From Sipunculus nudus (Eukaryota; Annelida; Sipuncula; Golfingiida; Sipunculidae), in assembly GCA_026874595.1 (NCBI GenBank), contig CM049317.1:19121882-19185881 (forward strand): 64,000 nt of DNA, in the 5' to 3' direction. Position numbers and translations under genes: made by a program. Positions 36,701 through 46,865 of the stretch are shown in pieces (position 1 is the stretch's first letter; each line of letters opens with the position of its first letter). Under the pieces are notes generated by a model. It did not search any database, had not been told where the DNA came from, and was given only the letters and a program-made list of their open reading frames with translations.

Positions 36701-39150
36701 AAGCTATCAAAGGGCTACATTTGTGCGAAATGTTTAGCCTGATCGGTCTAACGGTTCCCAAGATATGTGGGTTTATGTGTGGAAACAGACGCACAAATGG
36801 ACGCTGGGCAGAGAGGAAAGGTCAGAGGTCAACCAAAAATGAGGGCGCAGCAGTTCACATGTGACCGATCATAATTCCGAATTTCAAAAATTCTGCCCAG
36901 TGGTTATCGAGGAGTTCTCCGGAAACCTATGCGGCGATGGTGGCAGCGTCGGCATCCGACTGAAAACATAATATCCGCAAAACTCTGTTTTGGCGGATAC
37001 CATGATTGTAGCTGGCACCACCAGTCTTATATACAACGAAGAGATATATAAATATGCCGATTGTCAGACTGATATGTCAAACCCCTCCTGTGAAATAAGC
37101 AGGGACATACACTATGCAAAAATTATTGTAGGTGGCGCCACCAGTCTTGTACACTATAAAGCTACCCGATATGTATAAACATGCCCAATTTTAGGCTGAT
37201 GTATCAAATTCCTCTGTAGAAATAGGCATACACTCCAAAAGTCAATGTAGGTGGCACCACCTGTCTTGTAAATGAGAATACCATCAAAGACGCATAGACA
37301 GGTCAAACTTCCCTAGAGTTTGATGCACTGGGCTGACAAGGCTTTGGTGAGTAAGGCAGTTGCCTCCCAGTGACCTGTGACAAATTGCTGCCTCAAGCTA
37401 CTGCACTGAGTGGACTCTTGTCCTGCACCTGGTTAGACAGAGTGAACTTTTGACCTGTACCTTGCTGCAGTGAGTGAACTCTTGACCTGTTGCATAATCT
37501 GACACAGTTGGCAGTCTGCCAAAGCTATAAATAGAATGCAGCTACTGCACTGAGTGAACTCTCGACCTATACCTGGCTGCACTTCTTCCAATCCTGGCAC
37601 TGTGCCAAAACTATTTATAGAGCTAACATCATCTTGGCTAATAGCCAACATCAAGGCACTGGCAATCTGCCAATGGTAAACCAAGTACTGCCATCTGTAC
37701 ACGAAAGTGGTCCCTACTTGAAATAACTTTGAAATTTATTTTCCCAAAACAAAATGCTTTTCAGCTGACTTTTTATAAAAAAAAAAGAAATCAGGCTATA
37801 TATGTAAAATTATTACGGATGCATACTGAATGCAAAATTAAAATACAGATATATCTCATTGATGGCAAATTCTTGAATTAAGTTGGGTAGGGATAACAAT
37901 AATTTATAATCCATGTACAGTTGTCTTTATATAGCCACAGAGAACTGAATTTCCATGATTGTAACATTGCCTGGTATGATGAATAACTTAAATCATAAAT
38001 CTAAACTTTTTAAAAGCTTTTAAAAAAACTTTCTTGTCAATATTAACCAAAGATAACCTAAAATCTAAATGTCTAGTGGGATGATGTAATAGATGCTGAT
38101 AAACTGGTACCAGGCTAGATGTAACAGCATAACACAGCTAACATATATGGTAAAATGACTCAATTCAATCTCCATAATTCAGCCAAAAATCATTCATGTG
38201 GAACCATTAATGACAATTATTAAAAGAATTATTGTAGGGATTATTCTTGTAAAATATTAAACAAACTGGCTTCAGTGGCATCAGTCGAAAAACGTTTCGC
38301 TGGTTTATAACTCATATGGGAAGATACAGCAAACTGGCTAAGTTCAGCTTCCCGTAACTCGGCCAAAAAGCACTGAACCAAAACCATTTGAACAAACTTG
38401 AATTATCAACATCTGATGATAATTAATGTGTAAGATTTAAGAATTTGGCCTAGTGGTTTTTGAGAAGAAGATCTTTGTAGCTGCTGAGCTAAAATGGGCT
38501 GTTATGGCATATGACTAAATTCAGCTTCCCATAACTTAGCCAAAAGTCACTGAAAAGAGACCATTTGAACAAACTTGAGAAAGCACTACCCTAGGATCAT
38601 TTCTGTGCAATATTAAACATTTTGGCCTTATGGTTTCAGAGAAGAAGTTTTTTGTAGCCCTCAGTGTGATACGGGCACTGATGCCCCCTGTACAAAAAAG
38701 GCCGATGCAGGTGGCGCCACCAACACCTCAATTTCAGATATGATCTATGTCACCAATATTGGCATAACATTTGGTGATGATAGCTTCAGCTGTTTCTGAG
38801 ATTTAAATTTTAATATGCTTTTTTGCACAGTTAATAAAGTTCAACCTCCTGTAACTCGGCCAAAAATCTCTAAACTGGAACCATTCGAACAAACTTGAAA
38901 AAAATTGTTCCAGAGATCATTTCTGTGAAATATTGGACAATTTGGCTGGACAGTTTCGGAGAAGAAGATTTTTAAGGCTTTTTAAGCTTTTTCCCTTTAA
39001 AATCTAATAAAATGCAGTTAGAAAAATAATAAACAAAATCCGATATAGTTTTTTGGATGACTGATTATTTGCTAAAAAATTGGTGATGCTAGCTTCTGCC
39101 GTTCTTGAGATAGCTATGGTCAACGTACAGACGACGCACGACACACGACG
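33740..39150. repeat. degenerate ~275-bp tandem array with palindrome GGTGGCGCCACC
   Basis: Repeating phrases are 'gatgaacagatggacgc', '(c/t)tgcaggtggcgccacca', 'atacacatgcaaa(a)tt' and 'gtcaaac..tt.c(t/g)gagatatgag'. The best units start at about 35,958, 36,231 and 36,509 (period 273-278). Older units at about 34,355, 34,630 and 34,900 keep the same spacing. Each unit holds two related halves of about 130-148 bp, each with a GGCGCC-centred palindrome. From about 38,270 a second phrase set (cccgtaactcggccaaaaa, accatttgaacaaacttga) repeats at about 38,350, 38,525 and 38,845. No protein-coding evidence. Confidence 0.75.
37300..37690. repeat. local repeats around 'actgcactgagtg.actct'
   Basis: The phrase 'ctactgcactgagtg(g/a)actct' with 'gacct(g/a)' and 'cacctgg' recurs near 37,400, 37,470 and 37,535. 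It interrupts the 275-bp array. Confidence 0.5.
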
Positions 39151-39198
39151 CCGCACCATCGCATAAGCTCACAGGTTCGCTATATATTTTCAGATTAA

Positions 39199-40234
39199 TC
39201 AGGACTTGAGTCTAAATTTCCAATGTTCTAATGACTCCCCTTCAGGATTACTTGGGCAAAACCATTTACCCCTATATTGTGTATGGCCAGTTGTTTTATT
39301 TTTCGGCTGCTTGCAGATTTTGCATTCATAAAATGGTTTGTGTTTATTGTGGCGTTTCAATGGTGGTTCCCCCCTTTCTGTTCCTTCTAGGTCTATTCTT
39401 TGCTGCTTTGAGCGATACCAGTTAGTAGTTTTGGTTGTTCCAGGCAACATTATCGCAGGTGTGCCTTGGAGCGGTGCAGGCTGGACCTGTGCAGGCCGGA
39501 CCTGTGCAGGCTGGACCTGCTGGAACTGTGCAGGCTGTATTTGCTGGACCTGTGGAGGCTGGACCTGTGGAGGCTGGAAATGTGCAGGCTGGAACTGTGC
39601 AGGCTGGACCTGTGCAGGCTGGACCTGTGCAGGCTGGACCTGTGGAAGCTGGACCTGGAACTGTGCAGGCTAGACCTGTGCAGGCTGGACCTGTGCAGGC
39701 TGGACCTGCTGAACCTGTGTAGGCTGGACCTTCTCCTGTGGAAGCTGGACCTGTGGAGGTTGGACCTGCTGGACTTGTTGAGGCCTGACATGCTTGACTT
39801 GTGGATACTGAACTGTTGGACATGTGCAGGCTTGACCTAGGGAGGTTTGACTTGCAGTCAACTGTGCAGATTGGATCTGTGGAGGCTGGAATTGTGGAGG
39901 CTGGACCTGTTGAGGCTGGACCTGTAGAGGCTGGACCTGTCGAGGCTGGACCTGCTGGACCTGTGGAGGCTGGACCTGCTGGACCTGTGGAGGCTAGACT
40001 TGTAATGGAGCTTTTGACCCAGTTCCTGTTGCAGTTCTCCTCCTTTTCAATCTGGCCTCTCCTGCTGTATTGAGAGGCTCCGCCCACTCCAACTGTTCAT
40101 GTTGAATAACAGCAGGCTCCTGAGGCATGGACTTGGCTGGTAGAAGTGGTTCTAAGGTGGATTGTCTCAGCGGAGGGAGGGTGACACCAACTAGCAGCTC
40201 AGTCAGCTGTTCCCATAGGGATTTCTTTTGGCAC
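39199..40234 (-). pseudogene. terminal exon: Gln/Pro repeat and C-terminal zinc motif
   Basis: Acceptor 'tataatttcag' precedes position 40,234. The frame starts CQKKSLWEQLTELLVG, continues through RLKRRRTATG, then about 30 units of a 15-bp repeat read as VQPPQ/VQPAQ, and ends with LKRHNKHKPFYECKICKQPK, TGHTQYRGKWFCP and a stop at 39,199. The Cys pair, His and final Cys suggest a zinc-binding knuckle. Two TAG codons stand where the repeat predicts CAG. The collagen-like STGPAG reading of the same DNA is a shadow, open only because the unit length is a multiple of three. Confidence 0.65.
39459..40010. repeat. coding 15-bp minisatellite (GTCCAGCCTCCACAG on minus strand)
   Basis: The unit GTCCAGCC(T)(C/G)CACAG is repeated with single-unit insertions such as GTCCAGCAG. 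Because it is a multiple of three, long open frames exist in several registers on both strands. The functional register is fixed by continuity with the flanking non-repetitive protein sequence. Confidence 0.9.
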
Positions 40235-41813
40235 CTGAAATTATACATGATTCATATATACCAACTGGGACTGATGTTATCTAAAGCTTATTAAGAATGT
40301 TCATAAGTAGCAGTTTTTAGATGTTTATATGACTTATACAATGCTAGAAACATTGACATTGGAGATGCAGAGGTAACCCCAGACTAGGGCATATCCCCTA
40401 TTAACCAGCCCAATCGTTTCACTGATTTGTACAGACATTTTCACTTGATATAGCTTTCCAATAGCTTACTACAAAAACCACAAATGCAGCAAATCCATTG
40501 AATCACTACTGCGAAATGGGTGATTTTTTGTACCATTGAAATGTCTATCAGTGATGGCACCTGTTTCCTGCACAGGATAAAGCTGCCCACGATCTTTGTC
40601 TGTGCAAAATGTCATACCAATAAATGAAACCACTCTTTATAGAGGTGTGAACTGTATCCAAAATAGATGCAAAGATGGACATAACAGAAAGACAATTAAA
40701 GATGGCATTACCAGAATTCAGTAAAAAATAAAGCATCTTAGAGCTTTTCATGGAACCCAAAATAGAGCAAAGCTGTTGAACTGCTCACGAGATATGGGTG
40801 ATATTCTGTAGCGCTTAATGATTATCAGTGGTGCCACTTGTCCCATGTATGTGGTAAATTTAAGGTTTCTGTAATGTATGGCTATGCAAAATTTCAAGTC
40901 AGTAGCTTACACCACACCTCAGATATGCGTGAACTTTATCCAATATAGACACAAAGATAAACACAAAAGAAAGATGATTATTGGTGGCACCACCAGAGTT
41001 CAGTACAGGATAAAGCTATCTTAGATCTTTTCACATGAGAAACAAGCAAATTTGTCGAATTTATGTTCTCCACTTCTGCCTCTTGTTGTCTTTCATGCTT
41101 GCCTTATGTCACATGTCATAATCTTAGTTGTGAAACAGGAACAGACACTCCAAAACCAATCCCAACCAAGGTATGCATGAAAGCAATCAGTGTACAATTA
41201 AATCTGAACCTATGATAACACTGAATCCCTGTTCACTTAATCTCCAGATACTGACATGATTCTGATGTCTAAGCCATGCCATGACTAAACTTAACCAGCA
41301 TCCTAAAAACATGTTGCAATGACCATGCAAAAACAAATATTTATGATATGCATAAAAACAGTAAATTCCTGTCAATTGCACAACCTTTGTTAGAAAAATT
41401 CTTGCATTTAGCAGAAGTATGCAGTTATCAGTGGTAAATTTATAAAGATCATACAACAATGATTCAAAACTTGCAATTATTGCAAATATGCAATTATCAG
41501 ACTTTAGAGGTATGGACCAGACCACCTGATCCAGTAAAGGCCACAATTTTTGGCCTGACCAGACTGGAATGCAAACACAAAATACCGGACCGCTTATCCC
41601 TGGACCAGACCAGTTCAGAGCACCCCCGTCTAATGTTTTGCAATGGCATATGCTATAAAGATTTTAATTTAAATAATTTATTTGAGACTTTTATATAAAG
41701 CCTATAAACTGTGTGTGTTTTGTGCGTGTTGGACCGGGGTGGTATGGTCCGGCCTGCGCCTCTAAAAGACTAGCAATTAAGTGGCTTGCACTCTCCTGCA
41801 AACAAGTACCAAC
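40235..41813 (-). other. intron of the minus-strand gene, with ~275-bp array remnants
   Basis: Contains further diverged units of the 'ttggtggcaccaccag' array (about 40,550-41,060). The plus-strand stretch 41,500-41,740 has no support as a gene. Confidence 0.5.
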
Positions 41814-42064
41814 CATTGTGAGAGTGTCGTTAGGTTTATATTAGGCAGCACAATGTTGGTCTTTTCTTGAATATGACTGTTTAAAAGCAGGGCTTTCTGA
41901 TCTCGCTGTATCTTCCCACAATTCTCTGCCATCTGGTCAGTCTCTTGCCCTCACTATCTCTCTTTGTTGGAGACTTTATAGTGTTGCACAATATATGGCA
42001 CCCTACCTCTGATATTCTATTCGCATCTGGCCACTGAGCAGGAATACCGGTACCAAGAAAGCTC
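41814..42064 (-). pseudogene. exon with AQWPD motif and frameshift
   Basis: Acceptor 'ttattttttgcag' before 42,064; donor CAATG|GTTGGT at 41,814. The first part reads SFLGTGIPAQWPDANRISEV ... LTRWQRIVGRYSEIR. After 'atcag' near 41,895 the family-like sequence continues in another register (ALLLNSHIQEKTNIVLPN, then TLSQW). A single-base deletion (or two-base insertion) in 41,893-41,900 explains this. The TG| end joins correctly to the next exon (W-CQKKSLW). Confidence 0.65.
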
Positions 42065-42572
42065 CTGCAAAAAATAATATATATAAACTAAACCATACAA
42101 AATTAACTGAAACTTTCACATTGAAACACATTAAGGTTTCATACAGCTGTAAATTAGCAGTTAACAGATTTATAAGAATACGAAATATAGAAAAAGCCAA
42201 AATATACTAGCTATACAGCTCCCAAAAAATGTTTCTTACTGTGTAGTATCAGCATAAACAAGTCATAACACTGTGTTTAAAAATATAATTTATTTTGGCT
42301 TAAATTTTATTGATATAATTTTAAAATACACTGTTGAACTGGAAGTGAACTTCATGAGATCTCTGTGATACAGCTATTTCGTAAAATTAAGAAAAGAATA
42401 TAATTATATATGCTATTGAGATGTCATTTAAATGTATGTCATACATTTGATCTGGGAAAGGTTAATATTAAAACTCATCTGATAAAAAATTTCATCACTA
42501 TTATAACTGATGTGATTCATGATATCTTAGTAGACATAAATATGAAAAATAACCTTCTAGTACTTTCTAAAC

Positions 42573-42806
42573 CTGGTGAAACTGTTGAACGGGACTTTGA
42601 GACCTTAAAGCCTTCTTTGAGCAAGTGTGACTGGTGCCTGGGAGAATAAACAGTTCTGCCTTTGTCATACTCCTCCAGGCTTTATATCGGTCCATAATAT
42701 CATCCACTTGGGCTCCTGTCAGTGCTCCACCAGGAATGGTTACTAAGTAACTGGCCAATCTGTGAACTTTGTCCCAACCAGAAATGCCCATATCATCCAC
42801 AGAATC
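42573..42806 (-). CDS. exon encoding the WDKVHRLASYLV segment
   Basis: Bounded by acceptor 'cttgttttttgtag' (exon from 42,806) and donor CACCAG|GTTTAG at 42,573, or CAACA|GTTTCA at 42,583. The second keeps phase with the next exon. The acceptor's T tract directly abuts the 5' end of a pearl/HINE-like element that starts at 42,816. The exon joins in phase to the exon at 45,030-45,268 (EEHA-DSVDDMG). Confidence 0.65.
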
Positions 42807-42815
42807 CTACAAAAA

Positions 42816-44752
42816 ACAAGGGACCCATGGGTCACTGTGCTCAGCTGAAGTTGGCCTTGAAGTTAAAATTTAAAATAATATCAAATGGAGATAAAGTCTG
42901 AGAGGAAGAGGTAATATAGGCCAGGGATGGTTGACATGACTGAAGAAATTTATGAAAATTATATTTTGTGATCTAATCAATATGTAACCTAATGTTGAAA
43001 CTGAAGCATTTAGGCAGTTTGTGAATATAAGATCTACCATGTTCAACTTTTGGCTTTTTGATAAGCTGTTGACAACTCAGCAGTTCACACATTTGTTCAG
43101 TTAGACCCTTTTTTTAATAAAACTTTTTTTTCAATTTTATTAAATGTGAACAGTTGCAATAAAGTTTCCAGTCCTCAAGTATGAGGACTTGATAGAGGGG
43201 GGGGGGGGGGATTGATAATGATGGGAGTTACACTACCTCTGTACCTCTGTATATATTTTCTTTATTTAATAAATGTATGCAGTTGCAATAAAACTATTGT
43301 CCCCAGTGCTCAGATGGAAGGACTCAATGACAGGGGTGGTGGTGGGACACCTTTGTTGACACCCAGTTCATTCATAATTATTAAATATTTAAAACAGGCA
43401 GATAGATGTAAAATCAAATGCAAATGTTTGCATTAGAACCTTATTTTTTATTACATCAATTTTTTTTAAGTTAATAAATTTTACTATTCATTTAGAGTAA
43501 AACATATATATCTGAATATTTAAGCTGATTCACAATTCTAAATTTGCATCAGAATATATAGCTAATTTGGTCAGGAGACACTACATTACGCACAAAGATG
43601 TATTATTTTTTTTTTATAAATATATTTTTTGAATTTGCAAAACAATACATATCATAAAACAACACTTGATTCAGAATTCACAATTCAAAATTGCATCTTT
43701 ATTTATCCATGATATGCCTCATATATAACCATTTATTCCTACTGGTGAGTTTAATTATTTTTTGACTGAATGATTTAAATGGAAATTAATTTCTTTTACA
43801 AATGCTATATTACCACAACATGGTATCTTCTGGATAACTCAATAATTCTTTTGTACAATTAAAGAAATACAGTTCAAACAATATCAGTTATTGCAATACA
43901 CTTGGTGGTGGGGGGGGGGGGGGGGGGAGGAGACATGAGAACAACTGTACACTTGTGACTGCAGGAGTGCTGGATCAGTGTTGCATCAGTAATAAGGTTA
44001 CCCAGGCAGGGCTTTAGTGACCAATAGTGGGTGTCTTAGAAATGCAAATGAATACAATAGAGCCTGTGAAAGAAACTTCAATAACTAATCTAATTTAAGA
44101 GCTTTTATTTTTTAATGTCAAATTTAACAGATTAATTTCTTATGTGTATCTGCTGTAAAAATTACATCAAATGTACTTACAGGAAAAAAAGTGCAATGTT
44201 CAAAAGTTGTCAAAATTTAAGGTACTTATTATTCATTGATGCTAATAACTAAATTTACAAAATTCAGATCTAATTTTGGGTATACAATAAATTGATTAAA
44301 TAAATTAATTTACCTGAAGAAAAGTCTCTAGCTTCAACACTTATCATGTTAAGAAAATCTCTTTTCCTGAATTATAACAAAGTGCATTATATTTTGGCCC
44401 ATACTTTTTATAATTAAGAAATAATGACTTAATTTATGGCATGTACATAGAAGCTATACATGGGAATATTTATGGTAAATATGAAGGAAGTCAGAAGAAC
44501 AGTTTTGATATTCGGCAGTCCTGAAGTGTGAAAAATTTTTTAATGGAAAATTAAGGTTTTCCAGAAATTTCTCAAAGGAACAAAGTTGCAGTGGCCAAGT
44601 TTTCAGTTTGGTAGGAGAACTTGGAAACAGCTAACAGTATGCCAAATTTGGATTCGTAGGTCACACGGTTTCAAAACGTGCCAGTCTAATGGATGGACAA
44701 CTGATAACGGACCATGATTATAGCTCAGAAGACTTAAAGTCAGCTGAGCTAA
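42816..44752 (+). mobile_element. pearl/HINE-like element copy E, inside an intron
   Basis: 1.9 kb, running from ACAAGGGACCCATGGGTCAC at 42,816 to the hairpin (AGCTCAG aAGACT taa AGTCAg CTGAGCT) and CTAA at 44,752. It includes G-tracts at about 43,198 and 43,909 and one internal module. Only a trace of the ACGG microsatellite remains (44,690-44,700). It lies in the intron between exons 42,573-42,806 and 45,030-45,268 of the minus-strand gene, in antisense orientation to that gene. Confidence 0.75.
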
Positions 44753-45029
44753 AAACATTTTCTAACACTAACACATAAGTTGAGTGCTTAACTGCTTATA
44801 TATTTCAACTGAAGTTTGTAGACTGTTAGACAAATGACTGAAGGATGGGAATGATTAATTTTAAAACATGTAATGGTTACGATGTCCAATATTTCTTCTT
44901 ATCCACTGAATTAATATTTAAACTAATAATATAAATTTTACCCACTCACCAGTCAGATCAACTTTTATAAGGCTACAAAAAATGTGCTAGTGAAAACAGG
45001 TTATCAAATTGAACCTGAATGGTATATAC

Positions 45030-45268
45030 CGCATGTTCTTCTGGTTCATCTGTTTCCTGTACAAGCATCACTGTAAGGTCCAAATCCACTACATCTGGTA
45101 CCGTTCGATCTGTGACATCAGACACTTCTGCATCATCATCATCATCTTCACCTCTGGAAGCCTCACCAGGGTCATCTTGTTCTACATCCTTCTGCATCTC
45201 TACCAGCTGATAAGACAAGTCACCTCGTCCAGACTGATCCAGAAGATACTCAACACCAATTAACTCAC
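45030..45268 (-). CDS. exon with GVEYLLDQSG and acidic tract
   Basis: Acceptor 'atgattttag' before 45,268; donor CATGCG|GTATAT at 45,030. 239 nt, beginning with two bases of a split codon. It reads ELIGVEYLLDQSGRGDLSYQ, then the acidic EDDDDDAEVSD, then DLTVMLVQETDEPEEHA. It joins to exon 60,771-60,501 if that exon uses donor ACCA|GTGTAT, giving FKT-S-ELIGVEYLL in frame. Confidence 0.65.
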
Positions 45269-45597
45269 CTAAAATCATTAATATGAATCTATTAAACCTG
45301 TCAACAAAAATCAAATTTATTTATCTACATCATCATATAAAAATGTAACATTTGACAGATAAAACAGTATTTTACACATAACTGAAAGTCTTTTTCTATC
45401 CATATTGAGCATGTGTAACTACTGATGAGTGAACAGTTATTTTCAAGTAATATTCTTTTAAAAGAAAGACAGTGACTAAATCCACATCATTCATTTTCAC
45501 AGATTTAAAAAAGAAATCCCTTCCCACATCAGCCCCCCCCCCCCTCCAGCACTCAGCACTGTGGGAACATGGCCCCATAGGCCATGTTATAATACAG

Positions 45598-45620
45598 CCC
45601 CCCCCCCCCCCCCCCCCCCC
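45598..45620. repeat. 23-base C tract
   Basis: Pure C run on the plus strand, with a second shorter one at about 45,534. It lies in the long intron of the minus-strand gene, just before the split pearl/HINE-like element. Confidence 0.95.
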
Positions 45621-45686
45621 CATTTAAAAGACGTTCCCATGCTGCTGACCTTTTTGTGTAGATAGACCAATATGTCACAGAAAATA

Positions 45687-45873
45687 ACAAGGGACCCATG
45701 GGTCACGGCGCTCAGCTGTTATATATGATAAAAAATTTGATTTGGGAAAGAGGCACATGCTTGTTTTGTGTGGTAATAAATATAAGCTTTATTATGAGTT
45801 GTTGGTGTTTAGCTTATGTATGATTTTGATAGTAGAAGACAGGGGAGAGTATTGATTTCATTTATTTTATTAA
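45687..45873 (+). mobile_element. pearl/HINE-like element copy F, left part
   Basis: Starts with the family 5' end ACAAGGGACCCATGGGTCAC and matches copy D (13,872 onward) up to 'tttattttaTTAA' at 45,873, where it stops abruptly. The continuation is at 57,686. The gap is filled by the 11.8-kb transposon. Confidence 0.85.
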
Positions 45874-45889
45874 AGTTATAGAATCTACA

Positions 45890-46250
45890 TAAATTATAAG
45901 TGTCACAGACTTTCTACTTGTTAGGACTCGTGAGACTATCGGTAAAAAATGCCATTGGTCCCATTACCTTCATTGCGGCACGCAGTTTCGTATGGTTATG
46001 CCGGTGTCAAAATATTGGACTTGGTAGAAGCTTTTATCCGTATGTTTGTGTTCATGTAGCGCCACCTTGGCGAGCGGTGGCGAGCGGTAGCGCTATGAAC
46101 CGGATGCAGAGAATATTCATGAAATCACGTGACTCGGGGGAAACCCTATTTATTTACGTTGGGACCACGCGCTAGTTTCACACATGCGATCGGCCTTTTG
46201 AACGTTTACAGAGACTTTACAACAACAAATCGTGATTTTCACTTAGTCTG
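45890..46250 (+). promoter_or_regulatory. probable promoter and 5' UTR region of the transposase gene
   Basis: Lies between the transposon's left end and the ATG. It is richer in CpG than its surroundings (gcgccaccttggcgagcgg, cacgtgactcggg, accacgcgc). It has a short direct repeat 'ggcgagcggt(g/a)' and the palindrome CACGTG. No clear TATA box can be assigned. Confidence 0.35.
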
Positions 46251-46444
46251 ATGGCTGAAAGGAAGAGAGGAGCTCCTGTTAAGTACCATACACAGGAACA
46301 GAGAAGGGAAGGCAGACGGATTCTCCAGCGAGATAGGCGGTTCAGCGTTGATTTGGGGGCCCACAACAAACCGAAGTGGGAGTCGCTGAAAGCCCACGCG
46401 AAGGTGAAAACAAACGCTGATTTCGCCACCAAACTGTTAGAATG
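46251..46444 (+). CDS. transposase exon 1
   Basis: ATG at 46,251 in the context 'tctgATGGCTG'. It encodes MAERKRGAPVKYHTQEQRRE and a basic segment ending in ATKLLEW, with donor AATG|GTAAGT. The WESLK..AKVKTNADFA..LL pattern resembles N-terminal segments seen in related animal transposon proteins. The product is strongly basic, suiting nuclear import or DNA contact. Confidence 0.75.
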
Positions 46445-46822
46445 GTAAGTTTATTTCTGTAATAATCTCATGTAAGTAAACCTTATGAAGAATACTTAAA
46501 ACGTAAATGTTTGAATCAAAGATAAGACCACGATCGATAGAAATGGTCACCGTCAGTGACACTGAGAACTGGGTCACCGCGTCCTTTCGCCATTAGAAGT
46601 GTAGATCTGTACATACTTAAATCCAGATCTCCCGGGCTTCTGGATCATTATTCATGTGGCTAAACTGCCGGCAGGGAAATTTATCTTGCCCTTCCTAGTA
46701 ATTTAGATACAGTCAATGTGGTCACCCATTGACTGGCCAAATATAATAGCCATAATATGCATGTGCTCTAATTGGAAGTAGGTAACCATAAATCTGTGTA
46801 TATTTTTTATGTCTCATTACCC

Positions 46823-46865
<43 letters not shown>

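Noticed and set aside
33740-37200. Short open frames in the 275-bp array (for example 36,105-36,287) as a repeated gene family
   Set aside because: Frames are not conserved between units; indels between units are not multiples of three.
39435-39840. Plus-strand CRLDL/VQAGP-rich open frames
   Set aside because: Antisense of the 15-bp coding repeat; open only because the unit length is a multiple of three.
39422-40087. 221-codon collagen-like (STGPAG) open frame
   Set aside because: Shadow register of the VQPPQ minisatellite. The neighbouring unique sequence (LTELLVG..., CKICKQPK...) is in a different frame.
46217-46432. Minus-strand open frame opposite transposase exon 1
   Set aside because: Antisense shadow. 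The plus strand has the start, the donor and phase continuity with twelve further exons.
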